Source: JBIOJB01 sp044450465 (GTDB lineage: Bacteria; Chloroflexota; Dormibacteria; Dormibacterales; Dormibacteraceae). Taken from it: a DNA stretch of 52,282 nt. The stretch is taken from NCBI GenBank assembly GCA_044450465.1, contig JBIOJB010000003.1:1-52282 (forward strand). Direction: 5' to 3'. Shown here piece by piece: positions 32,027 through 40,297 of the stretch (position 1 is the stretch's first letter; every line of letters starts with the position of its first letter). The position numbers and the translations under genes are program-made. Below the pieces are notes generated by a model that ran no database searches, was not told the origin of the DNA, and worked only from the letters and a program-made list of their open reading frames with translations.

Positions 32027-32884
32027 CTACGCGGCGAGCAGGGCCACCCCCACCAGCGTGGCCAGCGCACCCGACAACTTCAAGGCGGCGCCGCGCTTTT
32101 CGCCGAGTCTCCAGACGCCCCAAACGGCCACCGCCACGACGGCCGTCTCGCGCACGGGCGCGACCACCGAGAGAGGGCCAAGGCTCAAAGCCCAGAGCAC
32201 CAGGAGATACCCGCCCCACATCAGGATCCCGATGAGCGCCGACTGGTTCCAGGTGGGCTGCGTGGCCTGAGCGCTTTGGCTCAATCCCACGCCGAAGCGT
32301 GCACCAACCCGCATCGAGACCACCAGGCCGATGCCGATCAAGGCCGTTAGCAGCCAGCAGTAGAGCCATGGAGTCGTCAACCGGACTCCGATCCGGTCGA
32401 TCGACGTGTAGGTGGCGATGGCCACGCCGGTCAGCAAGGCGGGCAGTGTGGCGCGACCGCTCGTCTGAGGAAGGGTGACCGCGATGATGCCGACCAGCAG
32501 CAGCCCGATGCCTATCAGCTGGGTGGTCGCAAGTCTCTCTCCCAACAAGCCGAGCCCGGCGATGACGGCCAGCAGGGGGGCAGATCCCCGGGCGATTGGA
32601 TAGACGACCGACAGCTCACCCCGCCGGTAAGCCGTTGAAAGCAGCCAGAGGTAGATGAGCTCGAAGATCGCGGACAGGAAGCACCACCCCGCCGCGGCCG
32701 GGCTGAGGCCGGGCTTTCCGGCGAGCCACCACGCGACCGCGGTCGGCAAAGCCGTCAGCACGACCGCGACCACGGTGGCGCGGCGAAACGTCGCGAGCGG
32801 ATCGCCGCTGACCTTGACCAGGACGTTCCAAGTCCCATGAATCGCCGCCGCTGCGAGCGATAGGCCGATGGCTGCGGCGATCAC
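32027..32884 (-). CDS. EamA/DMT-family permease
   Basis: A 285-aa membrane protein with about ten hydrophobic segments in two EamA-like halves. The frame contains 'IHGTWNVLVKVSG' in helix 1 and 'YRRGELSVVYPIARGSAPLL' between helices 3 and 4, both typical of drug/metabolite transporter permeases. GTG 32884 is used; it lies 1 bp after the stop of the upstream hydrolase, so the frame further upstream is only a shadow. Substrate is unknown. The second half ends 'EKRGAALKLSGALATLVGVA'. Confidence 0.83.
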   Translation of the reverse strand: MIAAAIGLSLAAAAIHGTWNVLVKVSGDPLATFRRATVVAVVLTALPTAVAWWLAGKPGLSPAAAGWCFLSAIFELIYLWLLSTAYRRGELSVVYPIARGSAPLLAVIAGLGLLGERLATTQLIGIGLLLVGIIAVTLPQTSGRATLPALLTGVAIATYTSIDRIGVRLTTPWLYCWLLTALIGIGLVVSMRVGARFGVGLSQSAQATQPTWNQSALIGILMWGGYLLVLWALSLGPLSVVAPVRETAVVAVAVWGVWRLGEKRGAALKLSGALATLVGVALLAA

Positions 32885-32885
32885 G

Positions 32886-33575
32886 TCACGCGGTCCGGCG
32901 CGGGCGGGCGAGCAACCTGCCGAGCAGGCGGTAGACCTCAGGGTTGAACACGAGCCCGTTGTGGCTGCCCCACACTGAGATGGCCGGTATGTCCGGGCGA
33001 AGGCATGAACGGAAATTGACCACGTCATCCGACTTCGTGTAGATCGACGTGGTGGGCACTGTCGGCGGCAGCCGGAGGTCGTGATCGAAACGTCCTTCGG
33101 GATTGAGCCGGCGGCCGTAGGCGATCTCGTTTGCGGTTCGCACCAGCCCGACCGCGTGGTGCGTCATGGTCGCCAGGTCTCGCCAGTCTGCCAGCGGTGA
33201 CCCAAGCGCGATCACCTGCTCGACGCTCTGCGGTCTCCGCTCCGCAAGCACCTTTCCCAAAAGACCGCCTCGGCTGTGGCCGATGATGCTGACCCGCGCC
33301 CCTGTTTCGGTTTCCACCGAGGTCAGCCGGTGGCGGAGCCCGGCCAGCATCCGCTCAGAGTGGTGAACGTTGAACAGGATTCGTGAGTCGTAGGGCCGAT
33401 ATCCGACGCGCTTGAGCCAGTCGTAGAGGACGCGAAGGAGCCAGTCACCGGACAGGAATCCCGGTATCAGGAGCACAGGGCGCCCATCGCCCGGCGGCAC
33501 GCCCCGGCCGCGGAAAACCGGCTCGCGGACGAGAGACGAGATCTCACGCAGCGCGAGCGGATCCCACAGGTTCAC
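32886..33575 (-). CDS. GHSRGG-type alpha/beta-hydrolase (lipase/esterase-like), paralog A
   Basis: A 229-aa alpha/beta-hydrolase from GTG 33575. Conserved parts are 'PVLLIPGFLSGDWLLRVLYD', nucleophile Ser in 'VSIIGHSRGGLLGKVLAERR', Asp region 'TTSIYTKSDDVVNF' and His in 'WGSHNGLVFNPEVYRLL'. It is clearly homologous over its whole length to the gene at 36246-36995, sharing the PGFLSGDW, GHSRGG and NPDVYR-type blocks. The fold suits a lipase or acyltransferase acting on hydrophobic esters. It precedes the EamA permease by 1 bp. Confidence 0.8.
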   Translation of the reverse strand: MNLWDPLALREISSLVREPVFRGRGVPPGDGRPVLLIPGFLSGDWLLRVLYDWLKRVGYRPYDSRILFNVHHSERMLAGLRHRLTSVETETGARVSIIGHSRGGLLGKVLAERRPQSVEQVIALGSPLADWRDLATMTHHAVGLVRTANEIAYGRRLNPEGRFDHDLRLPPTVPTTSIYTKSDDVVNFRSCLRPDIPAISVWGSHNGLVFNPEVYRLLGRLLARPRRTA

Positions 33576-33610
33576 AGGCAGCGATGGTAGGCGCCGAGAC
33601 CGAACCGCCG

Positions 33611-34666
33611 TCAGGCGGCGTAAACGCCTCCGTCCGCACCAACCTGAAGAGGAATCGACGGGAGCGGGCTTGGCGCCGGGCCGGCAACCACTGCCGCCTG
33701 GTGGTTTGGATCGAAAACGGCCCCGTGGCACGGGCACGCGATGAGCTTCTGGCTCGGATCGTATGAAACCGTGCAGCCGGCGTGCGTGCAGACGGCGTCG
33801 AACGCGACGACGCTTCCACCCGACAGCGACACGGCCACGGCCGGGTCGCCGGTGGTCGGATCGTTGAAGTTCAAGAAACCCTGAGCCTGCAGGTCTGCGA
33901 GAGTGCCGATCTTGCTGCCGGTGGGAGACGCGACGGGCGTCGGGCTGGCTGCCGGCGCAGCGCTGCCCGAAGGGGTCGTGCTGCTCTGTGCGGCCGGCTG
34001 AAAAGCCGTCCGAGATCGCGGCAGCAGGCCGAGCACCCAGATGGCGCCAACGGCAGCACCGCCGAGCTGGACCAGCAGGCGCCTGCGGTCGAGGTCCGCC
34101 ACGGTGCGCCGCGCACCCGACCTCCTCGGCGGGCCGAAGATCACAGGGGCCACCGAAAAGACGCCCTGGTCGCCGACCAACACAAGGGTGATCCACGCCA
34201 CGGCGTAGATGCTGTCCGAGCCGAGGAAGTAAGGCTGGATGGTCCAGCTCGCAGTGAGGAACAAGGTGATGCTCAGCAGGGCGCCGGCCGCCGCCGCCCA
34301 GCGGGTGGCGATCCCGAGGAGCGCGAGCGAGCCAATCGTGAGCTCGCCGGCGATGACCCCTGCACCGGTCAGCTGGGCCACCGGAATGGCGAAGGTGGTG
34401 AGCAGGAAGCCGATTGGCGAATGGGTGGCGAAGCTCTGGAGCTGGGTTCCGATGTATGTGCTCGAGCCAGGTGACAGGAAGCCTGGATCCTGGATCTTCT
34501 GCAGCCCTGCATAGATGAAGGTCCCGCCCAGGAACAAGCGCAGGGGCAGAGTGCCGTAGGCGAGCCAGCGATCGGCGGGCAGGGGCGCCGGGGCGGGGCG
34601 GCCAGGCGCCTGGAGCTTGGCCGCCGGCGCAGGGCGTGCGGCGGCTTGTGGTCTCCTCTTTGCCAT
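33611..34666 (-). CDS. DoxX-like membrane domain fused to a Rieske 2Fe-2S domain
   Basis: A 351-aa fusion. After an Ala/Pro-rich N-terminus, residues 35-180 form a four-helix DoxX-type membrane domain ('LPLRLFLGGTFIYAGLQKIQ', 'GELTIGSLALLGIATRWAAA'). A fifth hydrophobic segment near 200-218, preceded by Arg residues, leads to a Ser/Pro/Thr linker and a Rieske domain. Ligands are Cys293 and His295 (CTHAGC) and Cys311 and His314 (CPCHG); Cys298 and Cys313 would form the stabilising disulfide. The Rieske domain probably faces outside and exchanges electrons with the quinone pool or a periplasmic carrier. Confidence 0.83.
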   Translation of the reverse strand: MAKRRPQAAARPAPAAKLQAPGRPAPAPLPADRWLAYGTLPLRLFLGGTFIYAGLQKIQDPGFLSPGSSTYIGTQLQSFATHSPIGFLLTTFAIPVAQLTGAGVIAGELTIGSLALLGIATRWAAAAGALLSITLFLTASWTIQPYFLGSDSIYAVAWITLVLVGDQGVFSVAPVIFGPPRRSGARRTVADLDRRRLLVQLGGAAVGAIWVLGLLPRSRTAFQPAAQSSTTPSGSAAPAASPTPVASPTGSKIGTLADLQAQGFLNFNDPTTGDPAVAVSLSGGSVVAFDAVCTHAGCTVSYDPSQKLIACPCHGAVFDPNHQAAVVAGPAPSPLPSIPLQVGADGGVYAA

Positions 34667-34739
34667 TCCTGATCCGACCTTATGGGTATCGTCGCAGGGT
34701 TTGATTGGCGTTCGCTGAGATTCTGCTGGGAGACAATGG

Positions 34740-34780
34740 GTTATTTGGACGTACTGTCTGTTAAATTAATTGGATTAGCC
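34740..34780. promoter_or_regulatory. AT-rich divergent promoter/operator region, DoxX-Rieske and tetR
   Basis: This stretch (TTATTTGGAC to AATTAATTGGATTAG) is the only AT-rich segment within several kb and lies between the divergent starts. It contains the palindrome AATTAATT and TTAAAT/TGGATT hexamers suitable for -10 boxes. A TetR operator is expected here from gene arrangement; no clear long palindrome was found. Confidence 0.35.
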
Positions 34781-35322
34781 GCAGTTACCGTCTCGGCAAG
34801 CGCCGGCCCGCAATCGAACGCACCCGGGCCGCGATCGTCACCGCGGCGCGGGAGCTCGTGGCGGGCGCCCCGCTGTCCGAGCTCAGCCTGGGAGCCGTGG
34901 CTCGGCGTGCCGGCGTATCGCGCATCACGATCTACAACCAGTTCGGCTCGAAAGCCCTCCTTCTGAGGGCGCTGACCGACATTTCCGAGAGCCAGGTCTC
35001 CCCGGCGCCGGCCACCGATCCCCGCGAGGCGCTCCAAGCTCTCATCCGAGAGGCATGCACTCGGTGGGCCGCCGACCCGGCCCTGTCACGCAGCCTGGGG
35101 CAGACCTCGCTCGCCTGGAGCCCGGACATGGAACGCAGGCTGGCCGAGCGTCTGGCCGGCGCCAACGCCCTGCGGCCTGGCTGCTCGATCAAAGAGGCCG
35201 AGGATGTGATCGGCGCCCTGACCTCGTTTCCGGTGTTCGATCGGCTGCATAAAAATGGGCGCCGCCCGCTTGTGGCGGTCGCCGAGATCCTTCGCCGCCT
35301 CGCTTCTCCGATCCTGGCATAG
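34765..35322 (+). CDS. TetR-family regulator with an unclear start codon
   Basis: The frame after a TAA at 34762 reads 'RPAIERTRAAIVTAARELVA' followed by 'LGAVARRAGVSRITIYNQFG', a TetR HTH; a C-terminal ligand domain runs to 35322. No ATG, GTG or TTG occurs before the first helix. Candidates are ATT at 34765 or 34774, or a GTG at 34858 that would remove helix 1. A sequencing error or a rare ATT start are the choices. It is divergent from the DoxX-Rieske gene across an AT-rich spacer and is followed 13 bp later by a hydrolase, so it may regulate both. Confidence 0.72.
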   Translation: MNWISRSYRLGKRRPAIERTRAAIVTAARELVAGAPLSELSLGAVARRAGVSRITIYNQFGSKALLLRALTDISESQVSPAPATDPREALQALIREACTRWAADPALSRSLGQTSLAWSPDMERRLAERLAGANALRPGCSIKEAEDVIGALTSFPVFDRLHKNGRRPLVAVAEILRRLASPILA

Positions 35323-35335
35323 TCTTTGTGACGCA

Positions 35336-36232
35336 GTGCGACATGGAATCGCCGACCTCGACGGACCGGTGCACTACCTCGACTTCGGAGGGACTGGACC
35401 TCCACTCCTGATGGTTCACGGCCTCGGCGGGGCCGCCTTGAACTGGATGGGTATCGGGCCCGAGGTCGCTCGGACCCACCACGCAATCGCGGTCGACCTC
35501 GCAGGCTTTGGATCCACGCCTCTCTTCGACCGGTCAGCCGCCGTGGGCGCCAATGCGGACCTCGTGCACGCCTTCATCGAGAAGGTGGTCGGCGGGCCGG
35601 TTGTGCTGATGGGCAACTCGATGGGCGGGCACATCGCAATCCTGGAGGCCGCCATACATCCGGCCTGGGTCAGGGCGCTGATCCTCGTCGATCCTGCCGT
35701 GCCAGGCATGAAGGTCCGCAGGCCCGACCCGGTGATGGTGGGCATCGTTGCCGCGCTGTCGATACCGGGCCTGGCTCAGAACCTGATCGAGTGGCAGGCC
35801 AAACGCGCCGGGGTCGAGCGATTGGTCCACGAGACTCTGGCGCTGGTCTGCGCGGATCCTTCGAGGGTGGACCCGGCGCTGGTCGAGGCCCACGTGAAGC
35901 TGACGGAGGAGCGCGCGCACCTTGGACGGCAGAGCAGCCGCGCCTTCCTTCAGGCGAGCCGCTCGATCGCCCTTCGCATGGCGGATCCTCGGTTCTGGCG
36001 GCGAGTTGCGGCCGTCGCGGCGCCGACTCTGGTCGTGCATGGGAGCCTGGACCGTCTCATCCCGGTAGGCGCCGCAAGAGACCTGGTCGCGAGGCGACCC
36101 GACTGGCAGATCAGGGTGCTGGACGGCGTCGGCCACGTCCCGATGATGGAAGTGCCGGCCATGTTGATGGATGCGGTCAACGAGTGGGCTCCTTACGCCG
36201 GCGCAGCCACCCACCAGGGCGTCGTGACCTGA
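35336..36232 (+). CDS. Alpha/beta-hydrolase
   Basis: A 298-aa alpha/beta-hydrolase from GTG 35336, 13 bp after the tetR stop. 'PPLLMVHGLGGAALNWMGIG' is the oxyanion region, Ser is in 'VVLMGNSMGGHIAILEAAIH', Asp in 'LVVHGSLDRLIPVG' and His in 'VLDGVGHVPMMEVPAML'. This is the haloalkane-dehalogenase/epoxide-hydrolase/esterase superfamily; substrate unknown. It is not closely related to the two GHSRGG hydrolases that flank this module. Followed by paralog B after 13 bp, so the three rightward genes probably form an operon. Confidence 0.85.
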   Translation: MRHGIADLDGPVHYLDFGGTGPPLLMVHGLGGAALNWMGIGPEVARTHHAIAVDLAGFGSTPLFDRSAAVGANADLVHAFIEKVVGGPVVLMGNSMGGHIAILEAAIHPAWVRALILVDPAVPGMKVRRPDPVMVGIVAALSIPGLAQNLIEWQAKRAGVERLVHETLALVCADPSRVDPALVEAHVKLTEERAHLGRQSSRAFLQASRSIALRMADPRFWRRVAAVAAPTLVVHGSLDRLIPVGAARDLVARRPDWQIRVLDGVGHVPMMEVPAMLMDAVNEWAPYAGAATHQGVVT

Positions 36233-36245
36233 TCGCGAGGAGACC

Positions 36246-36995
36246 GTGAAGCTGGGCGCCTCGATCCCCGACTTTCGACACCTGGGCCGCTGGGACCCAC
36301 TTCCCCCCATATGGCTCGAAGGCCGCGTCTACCTCGAGTACCTCCGCCTGATCCGCGACCCCGTGTTTCGAGGCAGCGACGTGCCTCCTGGCCGCCGCAA
36401 GCCGGTGCTGCTGATCCCGGGCTTTCTGTCGGGAGACTGGATGTTCCGCACGCCGCTGGACTGGCTTAAACGCGCCGGCTACCGTCCCCGAGTGGGCGGA
36501 GTCGCGCTCAACATCACCTACTCGGAGGTCATCATCAGGCCGCTTCTCGAGATGGTGACGCAGATGCACGCCCGGAGCGGCGCTCGCGTCTCACTCGTCG
36601 GCCACAGCCGGGGCGGAGTGCTGGCCAAGGTGATCTCGCACCGCAAGCCTGATCTGATCGAGCAGGTGATCACACTGGGCTCGCCGCTAAACGACCCGTT
36701 CGACCTGCACCCGCTGACGATGGCGGGCGTCAGGGCCGCCCACGTGTACAACGTCGTCCGATACGGCCACCCGGCGACAGTCGAGATGCGCTTCATGCGC
36801 GATCTGGCCGCCCCGCCGCGCGTGCCGACGACATCCATCTACTCCCGATCGGACGGGGTGATCAACTGGCGCGCCTGCCTGCGGCCAGACGTGAACGCCA
36901 TCGCGGTGCATGGAAGCCACGTCGGGCTGACGGTGAACCCAGACGTGTATCGCATCCTCGCTCAGCTCCTGCCTGCTCCGTGGCGCCACAACTAG
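36246..36995 (+). CDS. GHSRGG-type alpha/beta-hydrolase (lipase/esterase-like), paralog B
   Basis: A 249-aa hydrolase from GTG 36246 with GAGGAG seven bases upstream. It matches the gene at 32886-33575 throughout: 'PVLLIPGFLSGDWMFRTPLD', Ser in 'VSLVGHSRGGVLAKVISHRK', 'VPTTSIYSRSDGVINWRACL' and 'HGSHVGLTVNPDVYRILAQL'. The N-terminus is about 20 residues longer than in paralog A. The pair sits at opposite ends, and on opposite strands, of the DoxX-Rieske/tetR/hydrolase module. Confidence 0.8.
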   Translation: MKLGASIPDFRHLGRWDPLPPIWLEGRVYLEYLRLIRDPVFRGSDVPPGRRKPVLLIPGFLSGDWMFRTPLDWLKRAGYRPRVGGVALNITYSEVIIRPLLEMVTQMHARSGARVSLVGHSRGGVLAKVISHRKPDLIEQVITLGSPLNDPFDLHPLTMAGVRAAHVYNVVRYGHPATVEMRFMRDLAAPPRVPTTSIYSRSDGVINWRACLRPDVNAIAVHGSHVGLTVNPDVYRILAQLLPAPWRHN

Positions 36996-37055
36996 ATCTC
37001 CAACTGGATAAGATCGGTCCCAAGCGGGAGCTCGCTTCACCGGGGCCATATCAAG

Positions 37056-37132
37056 ACTCCTGAAGCGGGCTGAGAGGGCGCCGTTCGCGCCGACCGCATG
37101 AACCTGAACTGGGTAATGCCAGCGGAGGGAGT
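37056..37132 (+). ncRNA. TPP riboswitch (THI element)
   Basis: The leader of the NCS1 gene carries the thiamine pyrophosphate aptamer: CTGAGAG in the pyrimidine-sensing arm, then GAACCTGA and CTGGGTAATGCCAGCG in the pyrophosphate-sensing arm, followed by GAGGGAG. The closing stem P1 is ACTCC (37056-37060) with GGAGT (37128-37132). The ribosome binding site GGAGGGAG (37124-37131) is part of the 3' side of the aptamer, five bases before ATG 37136, so TPP binding should hide it and block translation. Confidence 0.92.
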
Positions 37133-37135
37133 TGG

Positions 37136-38512
37136 ATGAGCGACATCGCCGCTCGACCGGCCGCGGCCGATGAATTCGGCAAGGTCGAGAGCCTCGGGAT
37201 CGAACCCGTTCCGCAGGCGGACCGCCACGGCCGCCCGCGCGAGCTTGGCTTCCTCTGGGCCGGGGCCTTCGTCAACTACGCCAGCCTCTTCACCGCGAGC
37301 CTGCTCACCACGTACTACGGCCTCGGTGTCTGGGACGGATTCATAGCCACGCTGGCAGGCACGATCGCCGCGGCGGTCATTCTCGGCCTTCTCAGCAACA
37401 CCGGCCCGCGCTCTGGCGAACCCCAGATCGTCTTCACGCGCAAGATCTTTGGCCGCCGCGGATCCTACGCCGGCGCGGTTCTCACGCTCTTCCTGGCCAC
37501 GGGATGGTTCGCCGTCGACTGCGTGATAGCCGCACAGGCGGGCGCCCAGCTCTTCGGTGGAGGAAGCCGAGCGCTCACCTTTGCGCTGACGATCCTGATC
37601 GCCGCAATCAGCGTGACGGTCGCCGTCTTCGGCCATCAGACGATCAAGGTGCTCGAAACGTACGGCGCGGTGATCTTCGCGGCGGCCTCGGCGATTCTCT
37701 TCGCGATCCTCGCTCCACAGTTCCACTGGACCTATGGCGCGGCGGCCTCCGGCGCCGACTATCTCGGGGCCTTCGTGCTCGGATTCATGACGTGCTTCGC
37801 GCTGGTGGCCTCCTGGTACCCGTTCGCCAGCGACTACTCACGGTACCTCCCGGCCTCCAGCTCGACGTGGTCGGTGACGGCGTGGCCAGTCGCGGGCGTC
37901 GTCCTTCCGATGGCCCTGCTGGGCCTGTTCGGTCTGTTGCTGCCGACGATCGACTCCAAACTCGCAGCCAGTCAGGGGCTGCTCGCCGTGATAAGCGCGC
38001 ACGCGCCGGGCTGGGTCGCGATTCCGTTCTTCGTGTTCATCGTGGTCGGCGAGATCTGGGCCAACTACCTTGACGTGTACACCGCCGGGCTCGTGGCTCT
38101 AGCGATCGGGATCAAGCTCGAACGCTGGCAGACCGCGCTCGCGTGCGGTGCGGCCGGGACCGCGCTGGCCGCATACGCCATCCTGGTCAGCGACTTCCAC
38201 CTCGCCTACGAAGACTTCCTGGTCCTGACCTACCTGTGGGCACCAGCGTGGGCCGCCGTCGTGCTCCTGTGCTTTTTCGTCTTCGAGGGTCGGGCCCGGC
38301 CCAGGCTGGGGCTGATCGCCTGGCTCGCGGGCACCGCCTCGAGCCTGGTCTTCGTCAACTACTCGAACCTGTTCAGCAACGTAGCCCCAGGCACCGGGTT
38401 CTTCAATCAGGGATTGATCACCCGCCTACACGGAGCAGACGTCAGCGGCATTGTGAGCGTTGCCGTGGCCGCGATCATCTACTGGGCCGCCCAGTTGAAA
38501 CGAGCATCGTGA
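37136..38512 (+). CDS. NCS1-family permease, probable HMP/thiamine-precursor transporter
   Basis: A 458-aa membrane protein with about twelve hydrophobic segments and the NCS1 (cytosine/purine permease) pattern: 'AGAFVNYASLFTASLLTTYY' in helix 1, 'FTRKIFGRRGSYAGAVLTLF' in helix 3 and 'SWYPFASDYSRYLP' in helix 6. The TPP riboswitch just upstream and overlap with thiD (GTGA) indicate a thiamine-related substrate, most likely hydroxymethylpyrimidine, as proposed for CytX-type transporters. The substrate is inferred from context. Confidence 0.85.
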   Translation: MSDIAARPAAADEFGKVESLGIEPVPQADRHGRPRELGFLWAGAFVNYASLFTASLLTTYYGLGVWDGFIATLAGTIAAAVILGLLSNTGPRSGEPQIVFTRKIFGRRGSYAGAVLTLFLATGWFAVDCVIAAQAGAQLFGGGSRALTFALTILIAAISVTVAVFGHQTIKVLETYGAVIFAAASAILFAILAPQFHWTYGAAASGADYLGAFVLGFMTCFALVASWYPFASDYSRYLPASSSTWSVTAWPVAGVVLPMALLGLFGLLLPTIDSKLAASQGLLAVISAHAPGWVAIPFFVFIVVGEIWANYLDVYTAGLVALAIGIKLERWQTALACGAAGTALAAYAILVSDFHLAYEDFLVLTYLWAPAWAAVVLLCFFVFEGRARPRLGLIAWLAGTASSLVFVNYSNLFSNVAPGTGFFNQGLITRLHGADVSGIVSVAVAAIIYWAAQLKRAS

Positions 38513-39297
38513 AGCTGCCCGTCGCTCTTACCATCGCCGGCTCCGACTCCGGAGGCGGTGCAGGCATTCAAGCCGACCTCAAGACCTTCGCCGCTCTGGG
38601 GGTGCACGGCACCAGCGCCATCACCGCCGTCACCGCGCAGAACACGGTCGGCGTGACGGACATGCTGGAGCTGCCGCCGGCTCTGGTCGTAGCCCAGATC
38701 GCAGCGGTCGTCCAGGACATCGGGGTGCAGGGCGCCAAGACCGGCATGCTCTCCAGCAGTGCCATCATCGAGGCGGTCGCCGAAGCTGTGATGAGACATT
38801 CGATCACCAACCTCGTCGTCGACCCGGTGATGGTGGCCAAGGGCGGCGCCCGATTGCTGCGCGACGACGCCGTCGACGCTCTCCGCCGACTCCTCCTCCC
38901 TCTGGCCACCGTGATCACGCCCAACCTTCCCGAGACGGCCGTGCTCCTCGGCCGGCCGGTCGAGACCCTCCCCGAGAGGATCCGGGCCGCGCGCGACCTG
39001 GTCGCGATGGGCGCGAAGGCGGCGGTTGTCAAAGGGGGCCACGCCGCGGGCGATGCGACCGATGTGTTCTGGGACGGCGCGCAGCTGGTCGAGCTCCGGG
39101 CCGAACGCATTCAGACCGGGAACACCCATGGGAGCGGCTGCACGTTTTCGGCCGCCATCGCGGCTTCGCTGGCCAAGGGCGCCGATCCGCTGAGCGCTGC
39201 GCGCGCCGCCAAAGACTTCGTCACCAGGGCGATCGCCGCCTCCCTCGAGCTCGGCGCCGGCCATGGCCCGGTCAACCCGATGTTCGATCTTGACTGA
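38509..39297 (+). CDS. thiD: Hydroxymethylpyrimidine/phosphomethylpyrimidine kinase
   Basis: A 262-aa ribokinase-fold enzyme from GTG 38509, overlapping the permease stop. 'ALTIAGSDSGGGAGIQADLK' is the substrate-binding signature, 'VVDPVMVAKGG' and 'VITPNLPETAVLLG' the middle motifs and 'TGNTHGSGCTFSAAIAASLA' the anion-hole/catalytic segment. ThiD phosphorylates HMP twice to HMP-PP for thiamine synthesis. Being in the same riboswitch-controlled transcript as the permease, it completes an HMP salvage unit. Confidence 0.95.
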   Translation: MKLPVALTIAGSDSGGGAGIQADLKTFAALGVHGTSAITAVTAQNTVGVTDMLELPPALVVAQIAAVVQDIGVQGAKTGMLSSSAIIEAVAEAVMRHSITNLVVDPVMVAKGGARLLRDDAVDALRRLLLPLATVITPNLPETAVLLGRPVETLPERIRAARDLVAMGAKAAVVKGGHAAGDATDVFWDGAQLVELRAERIQTGNTHGSGCTFSAAIAASLAKGADPLSAARAAKDFVTRAIAASLELGAGHGPVNPMFDLD

Positions 39298-39344
39298 CGG
39301 AGTGAAGCTGGACCGCCGGGCCACTGACACCCCTGGTCAAAGGT

Positions 39345-39367
39345 GGCTCCGAGGAGCCGTTCGGCTC
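39345..39367. terminator. Overlapping alternative hairpins after thiD
   Basis: GGCTCC-GA-GGAGCC (39345-39358) and GAGCCG-TT-CGGCTC (39354-39367) share the middle arm, so only one can form at a time. There is no following T-run. This may be a weak terminator or an attenuator before the next gene at 39383. Confidence 0.35.
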
Positions 39368-39382
39368 TAAGCTGGTGGCTGG

Positions 39383-40297
39383 ATGGGGAAGCGCAAACGG
39401 CCCACCACGGCTAAGCCCGGCGAGGGTCAGGCCGAGACGGCGGGCGGCCAGGGCGAGGAAGAGGCCGTCAAGGACGACATGGCCCACGTCAGTCCGGATG
39501 TCCTCGCGGGCAGCCCTGACGTATTCGCTTCGAAGCCGGCTGAAGCGCCCGATCCGGAGGAGGAAGCGCCCGCCGCCGCGATGCCGGCCGCCGTTTCGGA
39601 ACCTGTCATCGACCTCACGCCCGAGCCGGTATCACAGCCAGTGACCGCGCCCGAAGCGCCGCCTCCGCCGCCTGCCGACAGCCTGGAGCCGGCCGGTCAG
39701 GCCCCGCAGGAGCCGCCGCCGTCAATTCCGGTAGCACCGGCCGCCCCTGCGCCGGCGCCTCCCGTCAGGCGGACCGGCAACACCGGACTCGCGCTGGGCG
39801 TGGTGCTCGTCGTCGTGGGCCTCTTTGCATTGGCCGTGGCCGTGTCAGGGATCGACCTCACGCAGTATGGCTGGCCCCTCTTCATCATCGTGCCGGGCCT
39901 CACGCTCCTGGTGGTCGGCTTCGTGGGAGCGGGAGCCGCGGCCTCGATACCAGGTGGGATCATCACGATGTTCGGGCTTGTGCTCGCGTATCAGAGCAGC
40001 ACGGGGGATTGGGCGAGCTGGTCGTTCGCCTGGAGCGCGGTCACTCCATTCGGTGTTGGGCTTGGCATGTACCTGCAGGCGCTGCGCGACCGCGACATGG
40101 TGGCGCTGCGGCGCGGCCGTGCCCTCATGTTCATCGGCCTGATTCTGTTCATCGTCGGATTCGTCTTCTTCGAATCCATCATCGGCGTCAGCGGTCGGGA
40201 CTACGGCGTGTTCGGTAAGGCGGCCCTGCCGCTGCTGCTGATCGTTTTCGGGATTATCCTGCTGGTCCGCAGCACCCGGCGCGCCAGAAAGGCTTAA
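39383..40297 (+). CDS. Membrane protein with a long Pro/Ala/Glu-rich cytoplasmic-like N-terminus
   Basis: A 304-aa protein. Residues 1-130 are polar and low complexity, rich in Pro, Glu and Ala with several 'PEAP/PPPP' runs, and begin with a basic cluster (GKRKRP). Residues 133-304 contain about five hydrophobic segments, including 'LALGVVLVVVGLFALAVAV', 'WPLFIIVPGLTLLVVGFVG' and 'LPLLLIVFGIILLVRS', resembling small DUF5668/LiaF-type helical bundles. No known function. Its stop overlaps the convergent GNAT gene by 4 bp. Confidence 0.7.
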   Translation: MGKRKRPTTAKPGEGQAETAGGQGEEEAVKDDMAHVSPDVLAGSPDVFASKPAEAPDPEEEAPAAAMPAAVSEPVIDLTPEPVSQPVTAPEAPPPPPADSLEPAGQAPQEPPPSIPVAPAAPAPAPPVRRTGNTGLALGVVLVVVGLFALAVAVSGIDLTQYGWPLFIIVPGLTLLVVGFVGAGAAASIPGGIITMFGLVLAYQSSTGDWASWSFAWSAVTPFGVGLGMYLQALRDRDMVALRRGRALMFIGLILFIVGFVFFESIIGVSGRDYGVFGKAALPLLLIVFGIILLVRSTRRARKA

